Shown piece by piece: positions 13,720-26,241 of a stretch of 64,000 bases of DNA (positions within the stretch are counted from its first letter, which is position 1; the number at the start of each line of letters is the position of its first letter). The stretch is taken from contig JALMLS010000466.1 of the NCBI GenBank assembly GCA_038496445.1, positions 62,001 through 126,000 of the forward strand. Reading direction: 5' to 3'. A program made the translations under genes and the position numbers. Under the pieces are notes generated by a model. It did not search any database. It was not told the DNA's origin and saw only the letters and a program-made list of their open reading frames with translations. The DNA is from Trichosphaerium sp. ATCC 40318. Lineage: Eukaryota > Discosea > Flabellinia > Trichosidae.

Positions 13720-14104
13720 CTGTTTTGTTAGGTTTAAGTATTACGTTGATTGTTTTAGCCGTTGTACGCTTTTAAACCCCTCACTAGCGTCAATTATGTA
13801 AACCACACCATGTAAGAGAGTCCGTCAACGTCCACGTAGGCGGTGTACTTAATCAACGTTGCTTAACAAGGTTGCTTGCTGAACTTTTCTGAAATGCGCT
13901 ACAGTGGGACAAAAACGCTAGCGTTATTATAAACTTTTGGTTTGAAAAAGGCACGTGTCAAGAAATTATTTAATTAACTGTTTTTGGTTACTGTACAAGT
14001 TGGTGACATTTTGCGGTAGCGGTTACGTAAACATAATGCCAATGTTAGATCGGAGGAATCTAGTTCGGTAAAATTAGTGTCACATGCATGAAAAAAGCGC
14101 TTAC
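13720..14104. other. Intergenic spacer upstream of the COG8 fusion
   Basis: About 385 bp between the COG8-fusion start and the stop of the next minus-strand gene, so it should hold the COG8-fusion promoter. It contains one CACGTG near 13952 and short A/T-rich runs. No ORF or RNA gene was recognised. Confidence 0.5.
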
Positions 14105-15896
14105 TTACTTTTGAGATTGCCCAGATGGTTGGTCAAGCTTTACTTGTGGGTACACACGTGATAGTACTTGTGGCCAATATTTAATTAATCCACCTGCTCC
14201 AAAAGCTTTCAATTGGGCACTGGAGATATTACCCAGATCTTGGGGGTTTGAAATGTGTAACCGACTGCTAAGGGATGACAAAAATGTTATGACATTATTA
14301 TCATTAAGCCAATAATTTTGTGGTTTATAGCCTTGTGACGACGCTTTTGAAGAATCGTTAGAAAGTGCAATATGTAGTATCAAATTACTTACGGAACAAT
14401 GAGTGGTCCCAATGCCTTGTAGGATAAACTTCGCTGAGTAATTGGAACAACCTCGAACCACCTTTGTACATGCTACAAATTTGTTAATACTTGTACAAAA
14501 ATAATAGCATACTGTAGTAACTGCCAACCACCTTCATCAATTAAATGTTGCTGATTGACGTCATACCAATCATTTTCAATATAAACACCATGTTTCCTTT
14601 CAATCTAAAACAGTCACAAATCAATAGATCAACATACTCACATTTTCTACAAATAGTGCCTTAGTTCGTGGTGTCCAGCAGTTTTTCGAGGTGTAGGCTA
14701 AAAGAAAGCATAAATCTAAAGGTACATATTGAACAAGTAATCTCACTGAACAGCCAAGGAAGCCACGTTCGATCAGGATACACCTCCTCCAACATTTGGT
14801 GGAAGGAGTCATTGTATCTTCTATGCAAAAGTCACATGCCAAAACGGTTTATCATTCTTTACATACCGTAACAAACCTGCGCCACCAAATTCCTGGATAT
14901 CAGTAGTTCTAACATTATACCACTTATCTAGAGATGAAACACCGTGGTTTTTCTCAAACTAGGCTCATTTAGATACCAAAGTTCTTGTACTTTAGTGCCT
15001 CAGCTATGAATGCCATTTGGTTTTCTGTAGATTCCCAATAACTCTCTGGCACCTTTGCTAAGAACGTCATTAAATCTGGTTTGTTATTTATTAGTAATAT
15101 CCGTACAAAACCTCCAAGGATGCCAATCTTTTTCTGGATAAACAGTATAGAGCATTTTTGACAAAGAACAGTTAAACTTTCTACGTTTGCAATCAACACT
15201 AAATAAATGTAGCGAACGCACGCCAGTACACCATTGCCATATTTCATAATATCTTGTACATTTACGTTAAACCAATCATCCAATTGCATAACGCCAAGCC
15301 TACGTTCCATCTAAAAAACTGTCACTTCTCAAAAAATTTAATGTTTTTTGTACAGCAATAACAAATGAAGCAACGTTCAGTTCAGGTAATACAGAAACAT
15401 TCTCTAGAAGATGTATTTGTTATTTCGAATCATCAAGCGATAGTACCAAACTTCCAAGATTTCCATGAGTAGTCAGGATACACGTGTTGTAATAAAGATG
15501 CTTGAGAACCTCCGAATTCCCTGTTGTAGATTAGCCGAAAATACAGAGGCACGTGCTTACTTTTTAAGAAATGACTTTACTCTAGGTTGTATGACATCGC
15601 TCAGGATCACATTGTACCAATCAGACAGTGTTAGTACGTTTAGGCGGATTTCAGCCTAAGAAACAGTAAACAACGCTCACACAATATCATGGCAGTTATT
15701 GAGTACCTTCATGACAAGTTTTTCGAGCGTTGAACCATTCTCGTATGGCAGACGTGCGCCTGTGCCATAATAAGCCACAACGCAGTGCAAAGGGTGGTTT
15801 TTTACCTCTCAGAGCGCCTTTGGACGTAGACTGTGTCAGGTAGTATTTAGCCATACTGTTTACATTGTTGGTATACGTTGAATAGAATAGTTGCAA
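14105..15896 (-). CDS. Repeat protein with WY-type modules, function unknown
   Basis: A small multi-exon gene made of at least four copies of a module of about 60-70 residues. A typical unit has a DWYNV-like start (LSDWYNV near 15630; LDDWFNV near 15270; LDKWYNV near 14920; ENDWYDV near 14560). A FGG or GAGGL turn follows, then VYP-x-x-x-W-x-x-W-x-F (VYPDYSWKSWKF near 15450), and then a YW-x-x-x-x-NQ-x-x-F helix (near 15010-15060). Exon 1 starts at 15896 (MQLFYSTYTNNV); the next two exons join in frame as GALRG-ARLPYENGS. The end is SGQSQK plus TAA at 14105-14107. I recall similar tandem modules in uncharacterised proteins of fungi and algae but know no function. Exon edges in the middle are uncertain. 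Confidence 0.6.
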
Positions 15897-15971
15897 ATGA
15901 CAGAGACAGAGAAGCCAACAAAGCTTAAATTCTAGTACGCCTTAGTCAAATTTCGCTAATAAATTTCAGCA
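15897..15971. promoter_or_regulatory. 75-bp divergent promoter
   Basis: Only 75 bp separate the start codons of the WY-repeat gene (-) and the macro-CBM20 gene (+), so both 5' UTRs and core promoters must share this stretch. No clear TATA box is visible. The two genes are probably co-expressed, by inference from the geometry. Confidence 0.5.
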
Positions 15972-18140
15972 ATGGCAACTTGGCGTGAAAGAGAAGCGTC
16001 TAAAATAGATGTTGAGGCGTTATGGAAAGAAGAAAGCGAGATGTCTTTGCAAGAACGTCGTGAGCGCTACAACTGTGGGGATGACTTTACAACGCTCTCC
16101 GATGTAAAGCCATGGACACAATATTGCGTAGAAGATTTATGTATGTTAAAGCTCCTAAGTAGTGTATTTCCTTTTCGTTTAGAGTTGTTATGCTTTTATA
16201 ATACTCATTTACCATTTAGCTGGCTATGAAGGTATTCATGCCAAAGATGCTCAAGAATATATTGCCGCCTTTAACGCAAAGGATGACGGCGACGATACTG
16301 AGGAAACAGAAGACACAGACGATATTTACCAACCAGACGCCGAAATTAATCGCAAAGTCGCACATTGGCGTGGCAATAGTACGTTTCGCACTCAATAATA
16401 CACAATTCTTTTCTTGTCCTGTTATTTACAAAAAACGCTAGTCACTGCCATTGAAGTCGGCGCAATTGTAAATGCAGCCAACAAAGGATTGCTAGGAGGC
16501 GGTGGTGGTACGTTAACGTCTTATGGTACAATAATAACCTAATCACATTTCAGTCGACGGCGCTATTCACAGTGCAGCTGGTAATATGTTGTATCAGGAG
16601 TGCCTTCCACTCGGTGGCGCGGATACAGGTTCGCTAATTCTTCAAAAATCTCAATTATTCAATTTTTCATCCTAAAAGCGCTAGTTTCTCTTCCCTTGTC
16701 ATATTTTGCGCTCTTTTATATCCCATACATTGCTAACAGAGTTAATTAGGCGAAACAAAGATAACTCGCGGTTATAACTTGCCTGCCGAATGTGCGAGAC
16801 ATTTTTTTCTCTTTTTTTTTTTGTTTGATCGTTTTGGTGGTTTTTTGCCTTATTACTGTTTCAAGATGTTCTTCATACCGTTGGACCTATTGGAGAAAAC
16901 ACAGAAAAGCTAAGGAGTTGTTATTTGACATGCTTAGAGCTCGTTAAGAAGCACAATATCCGATCTGTCTGTTTTTGTGGCATTTCTACAGGCACGCTTA
17001 GAATTGTCTTTGTTTTGAAGTGCTTATGGTGTTAAACTAGGTATATACTCATACCCATTGTACGCTGCAAGTCACGTCGCTCTAAAGACTATTCGCGAAT
17101 GGATGGAAGTACCTGAGAACAGAGATGCTGTACGTTAACATTTTTTTTCCCGGATTTTTGAAAAAAATCTAATGTTCCTGCTCTTCTTTTGTGCTAACTC
17201 TTTGAGTAGGTTGATATGGTTATTGTATGCACATATTTACCAAAAGAGAAGATATGTTATGACAAGTTGTTCCCAACATACTTCCCACCATGCCCAGATC
17301 CAGGATTTGAAGTACGCTGAATAAAATTTATTTTTGAACACAAGTCTCGGTGTTAATCACTATTCTAGGACTATTGGTCTGCTGCTTGTAAGAGATTTGA
17401 TGCTGAAGATGTACGTAACGCTCTCGTATATTTATTGCTTGTTTCTTAGCGTTTATTAGGATGAAGGTACAATTGAAGAAACAGGCATGACTACACCTTT
17501 GTATTATTATATTTTTCCTATTTTGTTGGCTTTTAGCGCTTTCGCAGCTTGTAGAAATGGGTTGTATACTAGCAAATAACTCTTTATAAACGAAAAAAGT
17601 TCTTAAAGACGCTCCATGTTGTTCGTTAACGTATTTTATTTCAGCTGACGAAGAGGTTGAAGCAGAACCACCAAGACCTAAAGGCGCTAAGCTTGTTACC
17701 TTGAAGATTCACTACAAGACAATGGTTGGCTGGAATATTTATGCTAAGGGTACTTTTGATGGATCTAATGATTGGAAGAAGAACCAACTCAAGTGGGAAG
17801 AAGGTATGGCTAAAAAAACGAGCGACTGTGAAATTTTCTTCGTTTTTTTTTGAAAGAGCGCAATGTCAGTTGAAGTGGTTTTTCTTCGACGAGACTGACT
17901 CTGGTAGGCCACTATTGGACTACAAAGATCATGGTACCAGCTCAAGTACAAAGCATAGAGTACAAGTATTTGATACAAAATGATGAAAACGGAGAGGTAC
18001 GGAGAAAGGTGTTGGTGTTTTTGTCACAAGGATTTATGTTTATTTTTGCTTCTTAGGTTTATTGGGAAGGATGTGATAACCGAAAAATTAAGATTGAGAA
18101 CCCTGACACCTACCTCCTACAACACTGGGGCATTAATTAG
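15972..18140 (+). CDS. MacroD-type macro domain fused to a CBM20-like carbohydrate-binding domain
   Basis: Start at ATG 15972 (MATWREREAS). A helical leader (SLQERRERYNCGDDFTTLSD) resembles that of MacroD proteins. After an acidic linker comes a macro domain with IVNAANKGLLGGGGVDGAIH (about 16465-16570) and the second ligand loop CGISTGIYSYPLYAA (about 16978-17070), both typical of ADP-ribose or O-acetyl-ADP-ribose hydrolases. One intron (from 16788, GTGCGA donor) restores AEYVLHTVGP. The C-terminus is CBM20-like. It has WNIYAKGTFDGSNDWKKNQL (near 17728-17787), LKWFFFDET (near 17870) and IEYKYLIQNDENGEVYWEG (near 17960-18070), followed by CDNRKIKIENPD, the WEGxxNR pattern of starch-binding domains. 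It ends HWGIN plus TAG (18138-18140). Likely role, inferred: ADP-ribosyl hydrolase directed to glycogen or another alpha-glucan. No signal peptide, so it is probably cytosolic. Confidence 0.85.
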
Positions 18141-18801
18141 TATGTTTATAGTAGTGTAAGCGGTGTATGCTAATTTTACGTCTTGCAAACGAATATACAT
18201 TATTTCTCACGTTTTTTTTTTTTTCAATATCCCATGCGATCACGTGCGCCATGAATTTGTTGTGAGTTGCCAGGTTTTTTTTTTCTTTTTTTAGCTCTAT
18301 TCCCTTCTTTGATTGAAAAGGCTACGTAGTCAGCGTTTAGTTCTGCACATCGTTGGAAGCTGCGTGAGTATTTGTGATTTAGGTATAGTACAGTAGTTAG
18401 CGATGGGATTGTTGGCGTCGGCAAGTGGGGCTAACGGCCCATAACAAGCAATAGACATCGTTGGATGTGAGGAACTTAGAAACTACGTGCAGGCATCAAA
18501 AACTGCTGTACCTTTTTTTTGTAAAGCTGCTAGTTTCGACATTACTGTAGGTTCTATTGCATGGTAATGTAGTTTTTTACGTGAATTAATATAAAGAGTT
18601 TGCTAGCCACAGAGTCTCCCAATACGAGGTCTTGTTTACAGGGGTAAAAATTCGCCCCGAGACGGCCAAAAACCCCGAAAAATATGGAACAACAATAGTT
18701 CTTAGAGGTACTACTTTTAGTTGCCTAAAAACTACAAAGTGCATAGCGTACACAACCTCAAATAGCCATAATCTCCGAATACAAACAAGGGTCGCAACAC
18801 A
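18141..18801. other. Intergenic region before the Ubl-membrane protein gene
   Basis: About 660 bp between two + strand genes. It holds T-rich runs and a CACGTG near 18240. No convincing ORF or RNA is seen; the short ORFs at 18224-18861 on both strands lack family resemblance. It presumably contains the downstream gene's promoter. Confidence 0.5.
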
Positions 18802-21800
18802 ATGGCACAAATATTTGTGAGTGGCCTTGACGGTGACTGTATTGCTATAAACGCTGATCATTCAGGTACATAAAATTTAAACTTTTTAGACGGAGGTGGA
18901 CAACAACATCTAATGTTTCGTAGAGTCTATTCAGAGCCTCAAGAAGTCTATCCACGCTCGGCTAGGTAAGTTACTTTCACGTGATAATACGGAACATTGT
19001 TGACGGTACTCAGGCATAACTCCGGAGAATCAGACTTTAGAGTTTGGCGGAAGAACTCTTGTGAACTACAAGTCCGTGGGATACTATGGGATGAAGTCCG
19101 GATGTACTGTGAGTCTATCAACTCCATTGAAAGGAGGTAAACATCAATACCAAATTAAGAATTATCGCTGACGTATTTTTAGGTATGATGCATAGAGAAC
19201 GAATGTCGTCTTCTCAAAAAGTATTTGCTATCACCATGTCATGCCTTGCAATCCTTTCTGTGTGTGCTTTGGTTGCTACGCTTTCTATACTCTATGTGGG
19301 AAATACGGACGCCAACACGAACACGAACACGAACACTCCTTATACAACCACCAAGCGATCTACCTTACAAGCTACGGTTGATCCCCAAATCGAAGAACTA
19401 CAGAACAAACTCGCTGCTCTTGAAAGCCGAACGATTTTACTGGAAGCTGCAAGTCCTGTACCAGGTCCAAGAGGTGCAAGAGGATACGATGGAATCCCTG
19501 GAAAGTGCACAGGTGTCCTTGGACACAGTGAAATCCAAGTCGGCCACATCTCTGGTGGGTGGAGGTATTACATGTCTGGTGATGTTTATCAAGTACGTTC
19601 TTTTGTGAGTTTTAAGCTGCTCTTTTTACTAAAAGTCTGTTACAGCCAATGGAACCTATTAACGCAAAGGTTGGTGATCACCTTATCTTTCACAACTCAA
19701 AAAATGGCAATGTTGATTTATGGCAAATGTACGATGAGCAAGATTGGATTAACTGCAATGACACAACTGGTAATGCGACACGCCTCCAAGATGGTGTTCC
19801 TCTGCGAAGTGAAGAATTCGTATACGAAGTAACCGAAGAAGATCTTGAAGCCGGCACTCTTTACTTTGCGTGCCTTGGAAATGTTGCTCATAGAAACTTT
19901 TGTGCATCTCGATATGTCAAAATCAAAGTGACAGTTTCGGATTTTGTCGAAGCTTTTATTACAACAGTTGATAATGAAGTCATCGAAGGGCATACTCAGG
20001 CTATCGTAGAACTCAGAGCTATCATCTCACAGCTCTCTCAGACCATCATTCTTCAACAAGTAACACATGAGCAACGTGTACGTTCAGAAGGTGGGTCAGG
20101 TATCACTGTAGGAAGGGGATACTCTCAAGGACTACAAAGTTATCACGACGGAACTTTTGGACAAAACGCTATCATGAACATTCATAACCACGCTAATAAT
20201 CAACGTACAATGGGTATGGGAGAGATTCAAGCTGTATTAAACGGTGTTGAGTTTCAAACACGTCACAACGATTATACTCTGGCCAAACCTTGCTTTAACG
20301 ATACTACATATCATTGTACTGAGACTGTAGACTTCCCTGAAGTACCTCCGGCTGTTCTAAACCTTCCAGTGGATGAACAAGTCGCTGAAATGCAAGCTTG
20401 GTTCAAAGCATGGAAAGATCAAGTACGTTTCTTTCTTTTTATTTTTGGCGTTTGTTTTGTTTGTTTTGACATTCTGCTTTTAGGATTGGAGTGTTAGGGA
20501 TTATAGGCCTTACTTTAGACCTGTTTTGACATACCTCGAAGGAGCTTGGATTAAAGATACAGGTGATATCGATGAACCTTTCAATTCAGACAGACATTTT
20601 ATTGATGCTGAGAATTGGCGTGAACTTCACGATAAATACAGATTCTTGTTTAATTCTGGTAGAAAAAACAACGCTGAGAATGTTCCATACTTACCAGGTA
20701 ATTATCAAATTCCCTCATAATCACGTGATTCTGGTTGAACTAACACCTTTTAAAGCTAGTATTCGTAATCTTATCAACGACTCTGTTCCAGAGATTGCAA
20801 ACTGGGAATATAGGTATGTTTGTAATCACGTGTTGGTTTTTACCTTTCCAGTACTTTTATTGACTTTGTTCTTATTTTTATTGTAGGATACTTGTAGCAC
20901 CTATTGGTCATGATATTCCAACATCTAAATTCAGAATTCATCGCGATTTACATAAGCAATTATACGCAACTCCGCTTAAAGTTGAAGAAATGCAATATTC
21001 GAGGCGTGCACGTTGGGAGCTAAATCCAGCACTAAACAATGATGGTACAGTACCACAACCGCAATTTGTTAATGATACTGTACCATGGGAAGAAGGATAC
21101 ATGACCAGAGGCTATCTAGACGTACTTATGGAGGTACACACCACGAAAGTGATTCATCATTTTATTAACTTTTTTGCTTTTAGGGAGTTCCAGGTAAAGA
21201 CAACTATGGCGCTTTCTTTCCAGACGTATTTGAAGGAGCTAAAGCAAAACAATTCTCCAATAGCGCTGTATCGATGAACGCTGCTCATTATTCAAGATAC
21301 TATAAGGTTACAGATAAAGATGCTATGGGCGTAAACAACAGAAGAAGAGGATTTAATGATGCTTACTTATGGACCGCACATACCACACAAGAGAAAGTTG
21401 TTGCTCTTTCTGTTGAAGACAAATTTTGTGATAACTCACAGCCTGATTGCGAAAATACTGCTGAGTATGGAAAACGAAGAAAGCAGAGATGGACATACGC
21501 TATTCCTCTCGGTGAGAAGAACTTCACTTTTTTTTCGTCATTACTTTTCTTGATTTATTCTTATGTTCTTTTAGAAATCGTTTATTTGACGCCTCTCACC
21601 AAATGGAATCCCTACAACATTACTTACCACGGAGATAAGTCTGATATTCCAATATTGCCTACAGGACAAAGAGATGGCACGCCGGATCAGAATGGATGCG
21701 ACAGCCGAGCAGATCAAGCATTTAATGGCACAAACCGAAAGCTGTATTACAGAACACCTAAGGAGTTCTTTGCTTCCAATGATGAGAATCGAGACCCTGC

Positions 21801-22397
21801 AGACACTTCTGCTGTTGGTGGCGTATGTGTTTTGGATCAGGCTGGAGTGCCTCGTCGAGTTGAGGCTTCAGGACATTGGATTGTTTTCCCAGAAATCGGA
21901 GGAGGCGTCGGACAAGTCAGGTAATTGAATCAAACATTTGTGCATTTTTTTTTCCCTACTAACACTATCTTAGGCAAAGATACCCTATTCCACCTATTCA
22001 CGCTAGTGGTAGTACAACATGGAAGGAACTAGAAGCTCTAAAGGATATCCTTATATCAAGTTATGACTACGAAAATGACCAGGCAGGAAAATTCGGAGAT
22101 AGTAGAGATTTAGAAAATGGATTTACTCTTAGTTTGAGAGGAGGTGGACATGACCATGACTTTGTTGTTAAATCTTCGAAGGTTAGACAATGGGTTGAAA
22201 GTAATGATTCGAGTACATTAACATTTACAACTGAAAAAAGAAACAATCATCAACACAAGATTAAGCTCTCAAGAAGTAGACCTGATGCTTCATCCGAATA
22301 CACTTATACACTTGAATTATGCAAGTTTGATGGTGGTAATGACGCCTATACACCTGATAGTTGTTTGGACGGCCATAACGAAGTTGTCAGATTGTAG
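18802..22397 (+). CDS. Ubiquitin-like domain fused to a type II membrane protein with collagen-like and cupredoxin-like regions
   Basis: Exons 18802-18865, 18924-18965 and 19014-19136 splice into a 75-residue ubiquitin fold. It begins MAQIFVSGLDGDCIAINADH, has the central GITPENQTLEFGGRTL and ends TPLKGG. The fourth exon starts at 19183 inside the second Gly codon and continues MMHRERMSSS. A single TM helix follows (about 19210-19300), then a Thr/Asn-rich stalk and a short collagen-like stretch (GPRGARGYDGIPGK, about 19465-19505). A cupredoxin-like domain (VGDHLIFHN near 19670; TLYFACLGNVAHRNFC near 19855) comes next. About 700 further residues have no family I recognise, with His-rich GGGHDHDF (near 22140) and NNHQHKI (near 22245). 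It ends VVRL plus TAG at 22397. Topology should be type II, with the Ubl in the cytosol. Ubl release after Gly-Gly is inferred, not shown. Confidence 0.8.
19314..19336 (+). repeat. Hexanucleotide microsatellite (aacacg)n
   Basis: Nearly four copies of aacacg encode alternating Asn-Thr in the stalk just after the membrane segment. Unit slippage would change stalk length in two-residue steps and keep the frame. Confidence 0.85.
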
Positions 22398-23018
22398 ATA
22401 ATCTTCGTTTGTCTGAATGTGTTTAAATAGTATGTAAATAAAATTCTATGATCAAACTTTTGTTTCGCTGCTTGCTTGCTGTGTCCTTAATTTTGACCCT
22501 TAATTTACACCATTCTAGCCTATTACTATTTAGTAGATTAGTATTATAGTAACTTGTAGCTTGTGACATTCAGCATTTCGCGGTGAAATACAGCAAGTAC
22601 AAGAAGGTTTGCAAAAATGGCTTGTAATTGTTGTTATTTTTTTTTTGCAAAATACAAGAATGGAGTATTGTGCTTTGGAGTCTTGAAACTCGAATACACG
22701 CTGCGATGGTCAAATCATTCAGGAACACAAAATGCTAGAGGTTGCTACATAGCACTTCACAGTAGAAAAGTTGCTTGCGCATACCAGTTCTTAAATCCTC
22801 ACAAAGTATTCGTGATTGCTTCCTCCCGCTGCTGTTTGTTTATTACTAATGCATGCATGTAGTCTCATTCCTCACAATCGCACAACTAGGTCAAACCTGG
22901 AACAAAAAGTGCATCTGTACAAAATAGTCTTTTTTTTTACAAATATACAGCTATTTATTCAATCACACGTGCTCTTGAGAGGAGGGGTTTCACCTTGGCT
23001 CTGTTATCACATCTACAC
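22398..23018. other. Convergent intergenic region
   Basis: Between the ends of the Ubl-membrane gene (+) and the GPCR gene (-). AATAAA at 22437-22442, 40 nt after the stop, is a likely poly(A) signal for the + gene. A Cys-rich ORF at 22617-22862 looks like no known family. CACGTG occurs near 22970. Confidence 0.5.
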
Positions 23019-26000
23019 CTATGTTTCTTTATCCGGTGTGCCTTCTTTAACCTCCTTCAACTGGCTTTCTAACTGAGCATTCCTTTCCTTCAGCTTTTGT
23101 AGCTCTTTTTTCACGTCCTCACCAGGGTCAGTAAGTTGTGATACAGTTCTTCTTGTAATAGTATAACTCCCTGATCTATCGCTTCGTTTTAACTCCTCGT
23201 CACTCATTGTCATGTATACCATACGTGGTACAAGGAGTGACATAATAGAAATAAAAGGTCCAAGAATGAGACATATAGATCGAAGAATAAACGCAATTTC
23301 GCGATGTTGTGCTCCAAATATCTACCAGTAAATATGAGTATCGATATCCACAAAACCGTGTGATGATATTAAACGTACTTGAATGATGATAATGATGACA
23401 ATAAAGAATGTGAGCGTATAAACAGCAAACCCAATAGATCTAAAAAAAAAAAGTTAAATCAATTTTCGCGTGTACACAAGCTAAGTATCAGACACTTACT
23501 TTGATTCATTGTATAGTATAGCTTTTAGTTTCCATATTCTTATCACCCAGTATATACCATAAGCTAACACACCAGCATTGAATACCATTAGAATTACAAG
23601 AAATATTAAATCTTTTGTTGTATTCTGACAAGCAATGAAGTCATCTGAACGAATAAACGGTTCTGCTTCGTTCAGCTCAGAACGACCTGTACTTATCGCT
23701 GTCCATAAAGTTAAAATAACAACCTCAACAGCAACAACAGCAGTAACAATTGGTATGATCATCATGTTGGTCACTTTAAAAACTTCCAAACTTTTTTCAA
23801 GGAAGATTTGTCCTATTCTGTATATTCTCGCAAACAAAGCGCCATATGTAAGCTACAAGATGATTAACAGCTAGATATTAAAAGCCCTAGTACCCCAAAC
23901 CCAACTGCTAGTAACCATCTATGGACATTACAATGAAGATCATCCGTGTGTAGTGTCCAAAAAAAGACAGAACAATACATAAGAATACTGCCGAACTACG
24001 ACACCATGTTAAGTTTTACTTCGAACTAGTCGAATTGTAGACGTACGAGAGTAAGGACAACGAAAAGAGGTTGGGCAGCGCGAATAACTTTATGTTGTCT
24101 ATAAGCTAGTACCCAAACCATAAGACCAGCAGAAATAAGTATAGCAACACCAACGAGTGCCATCATCACTCTCTCGCTCGTAAATTCTACAATTGTAAAT
24201 ACCGGTTGATATCACGTTTCCGTTGAAAACACGTACTGTACCAGCCATAAGTAGTATGTCTCTCACTCCATTTTGGTACAGGGTAAACGAACTGTTGGGT
24301 TATAGCAAATAGGGGAGCTACTATTTGATACACAAAGTCATCATCAATCTGAAACGACAGCGCGTTTGTGCCAAGGTTCTCCCCGAATTGATCAAACGTG
24401 AATTCACCTGAGAACCCATTTATTTTCATAGCATTGATGGCTTTTTGAATATCATCTGCGTCTAGTGAGCTAAAAGAAAAAAGAATAAGACAAGAGACTG
24501 GCATTTGAAAAGAATGAAAAAAATTGTCACGTGCTTAGCAGTTTCGAGTGCGTATTGAGTAATATATCCCAATGAATACCCAATCATACCGCTATTACCA
24601 GGTTCGTATCCATAACGATCAGCGAACCTGTTATTGAACAGAAGTGCTGACGGTGTTGTTCCATTACTGACAAAGTGGTGATAGCGTGTTGTATTTGATT
24701 TTTCATCATTAGCCTCACCACGGAGCCTTTTGTCCCACTATAACCAGTAAGTAAGTAAGACTAAATAACCAATCAAGAAGATTCTTACCAGTAAACCAGT
24801 TGATACAACGTATTTAGCAGCATCACCGATATTAGCACGAACCGCAGAGGGAAGAATCAAACATGGATTTGAAATTAAGTACGCCTGTGACATACGTTAA
24901 GTAATGTTGACAAAAGCATAACGCAAGATAAATGAGAAGGTAGAATACCTTTGCGTTAAAGTCCATTTTTCTAGCTGTCTTAAGAAAAGCGCCACAAGAG
25001 AAAAAACTTCCAGAAAGGACAACATCTGTTGGAGATATAAAGTGTTAGTTCGAAATCAATGACAAAAAAAAACTTCATCTAACCACGTGCCTGGTTGAAT
25101 CTCTTTTAGTTCAGTTATCAATTCATCTATATCAGGTTGTACAAGTGTTGCATTCGGAGAGAACTTAATTACTTTAGTATATACGAGCTCCATCCCTATA
25201 AACTGTATAGCACGAAGAGCTCCATCTGCAACTGAAGCTGTGAACGAATTATCTAAAATAGAATAAATCAAACTATTCATTCATTACCCTATTTTAGAAT
25301 AGTACCTTCCCAAAATACAGCAATTGTCTTTGCATTGTGTACTTGTAGTAAATTCAAAGTTTCTGTAAAAAACTTTGATGTAGGAGTAATAAGGCTTGTA
25401 GCATATGTAAGCCTACGACCAAACGGACTTGTACAAGGAGGAAGCATCTTATCATCGCAAATATATATCTCAGGGGATGATGATGCAGCTAAACAAAAGG
25501 GTCAATGTAAGAACTTACATTGGTCACGTGTGTATCCAAATATGATTCACAAGTTGAACTACGCACGTAGTAAAACGTTAACTCCAGCCTCGTTAGCCAC
25601 GAGAGCACTTGTAAGTCCCAAAAAAGATGATACAGGCTACAGAATAAATCCGTCAGAAGGACAAAGACTAACAATAAAAAAGAAGTTAACTGCATACAGC
25701 AAAAATAAGATCGACATTTTCTTCTGTTATAAGCGACATAGTCGCATTTGCTGAGGCCTCACCATTATTTGCTACGCGAAACGAGGTGTTAGAACGAAAA
25801 CGACAAAAAAGCTCCCGAAAGGCTATTTTCAGTTTGAAGCTTCTTAAAACGCTCTAAAAGCGTAGTTTCTAGTAACTCCGTTTGTTTTAGCGTACTTATT
25901 CCTCTTTCTATTATTTCCACTGTGTAAAATGTGCCGTTAATGTTAAAACCTCCTCTAGCATTAACCTAATGCGTAGAAAATAAGCATTGATGTAAAACCA

Positions 26001-26241
26001 GATGAGTTTATATTAATGTAAACTGTAAAACGAGAAATTGATTTAAAAAAAGATCAACTTGTATTTCAATGTCACATACCGTATCCTTCCACATTTGTTG
26101 GCCATCTCGTACGAGAGCACTTGTTCTTACTTGTCCGCCTTCTGTCGGGTATATATTCCCAATTCTAAATACAGGTTGTTGTTGAGCCCAGCAAGCAACT
26201 CCGAAAGCACATAGAGCCAATATAAACAAGTTGTGATGCAT
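23019..26241 (-). CDS. Family-C G-protein-coupled receptor (GABA-B/Grl-like)
   Basis: Start at 26241 with a signal peptide (MHHNLFILALCAFGVACWA), then an extracellular Venus-flytrap domain of the periplasmic-binding type. Visible pieces are FRIGNIYPTEGGQV (near 26150), NARGGFNINGTFYTVEII (near 25960-25900) and AKTIAVFWEG (near 25320). Seven hydrophobic segments follow in several exons between about 24180 and 23230. They include VMMALVGVAILISAGLMVWV, FARIYRIGQIF (the conserved RIxRI-type loop) and FAVYTLTFFIVIIIIQIFG. The cytosolic tail ends in a short coiled coil (VKKELQKLKERNAQLESQL) and TGA at 23019. A C-terminal coiled coil is also how GABA-B receptors dimerise. Ligand unknown. Introns are numerous and those in the ectodomain (25500-26080) are the least certain. 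Confidence 0.82.

Noticed and set aside
22617-22862. Cys-rich small ORF in a convergent spacer
   Set aside because: No signal peptide, repeat or family pattern; it lies in 3' UTR territory.
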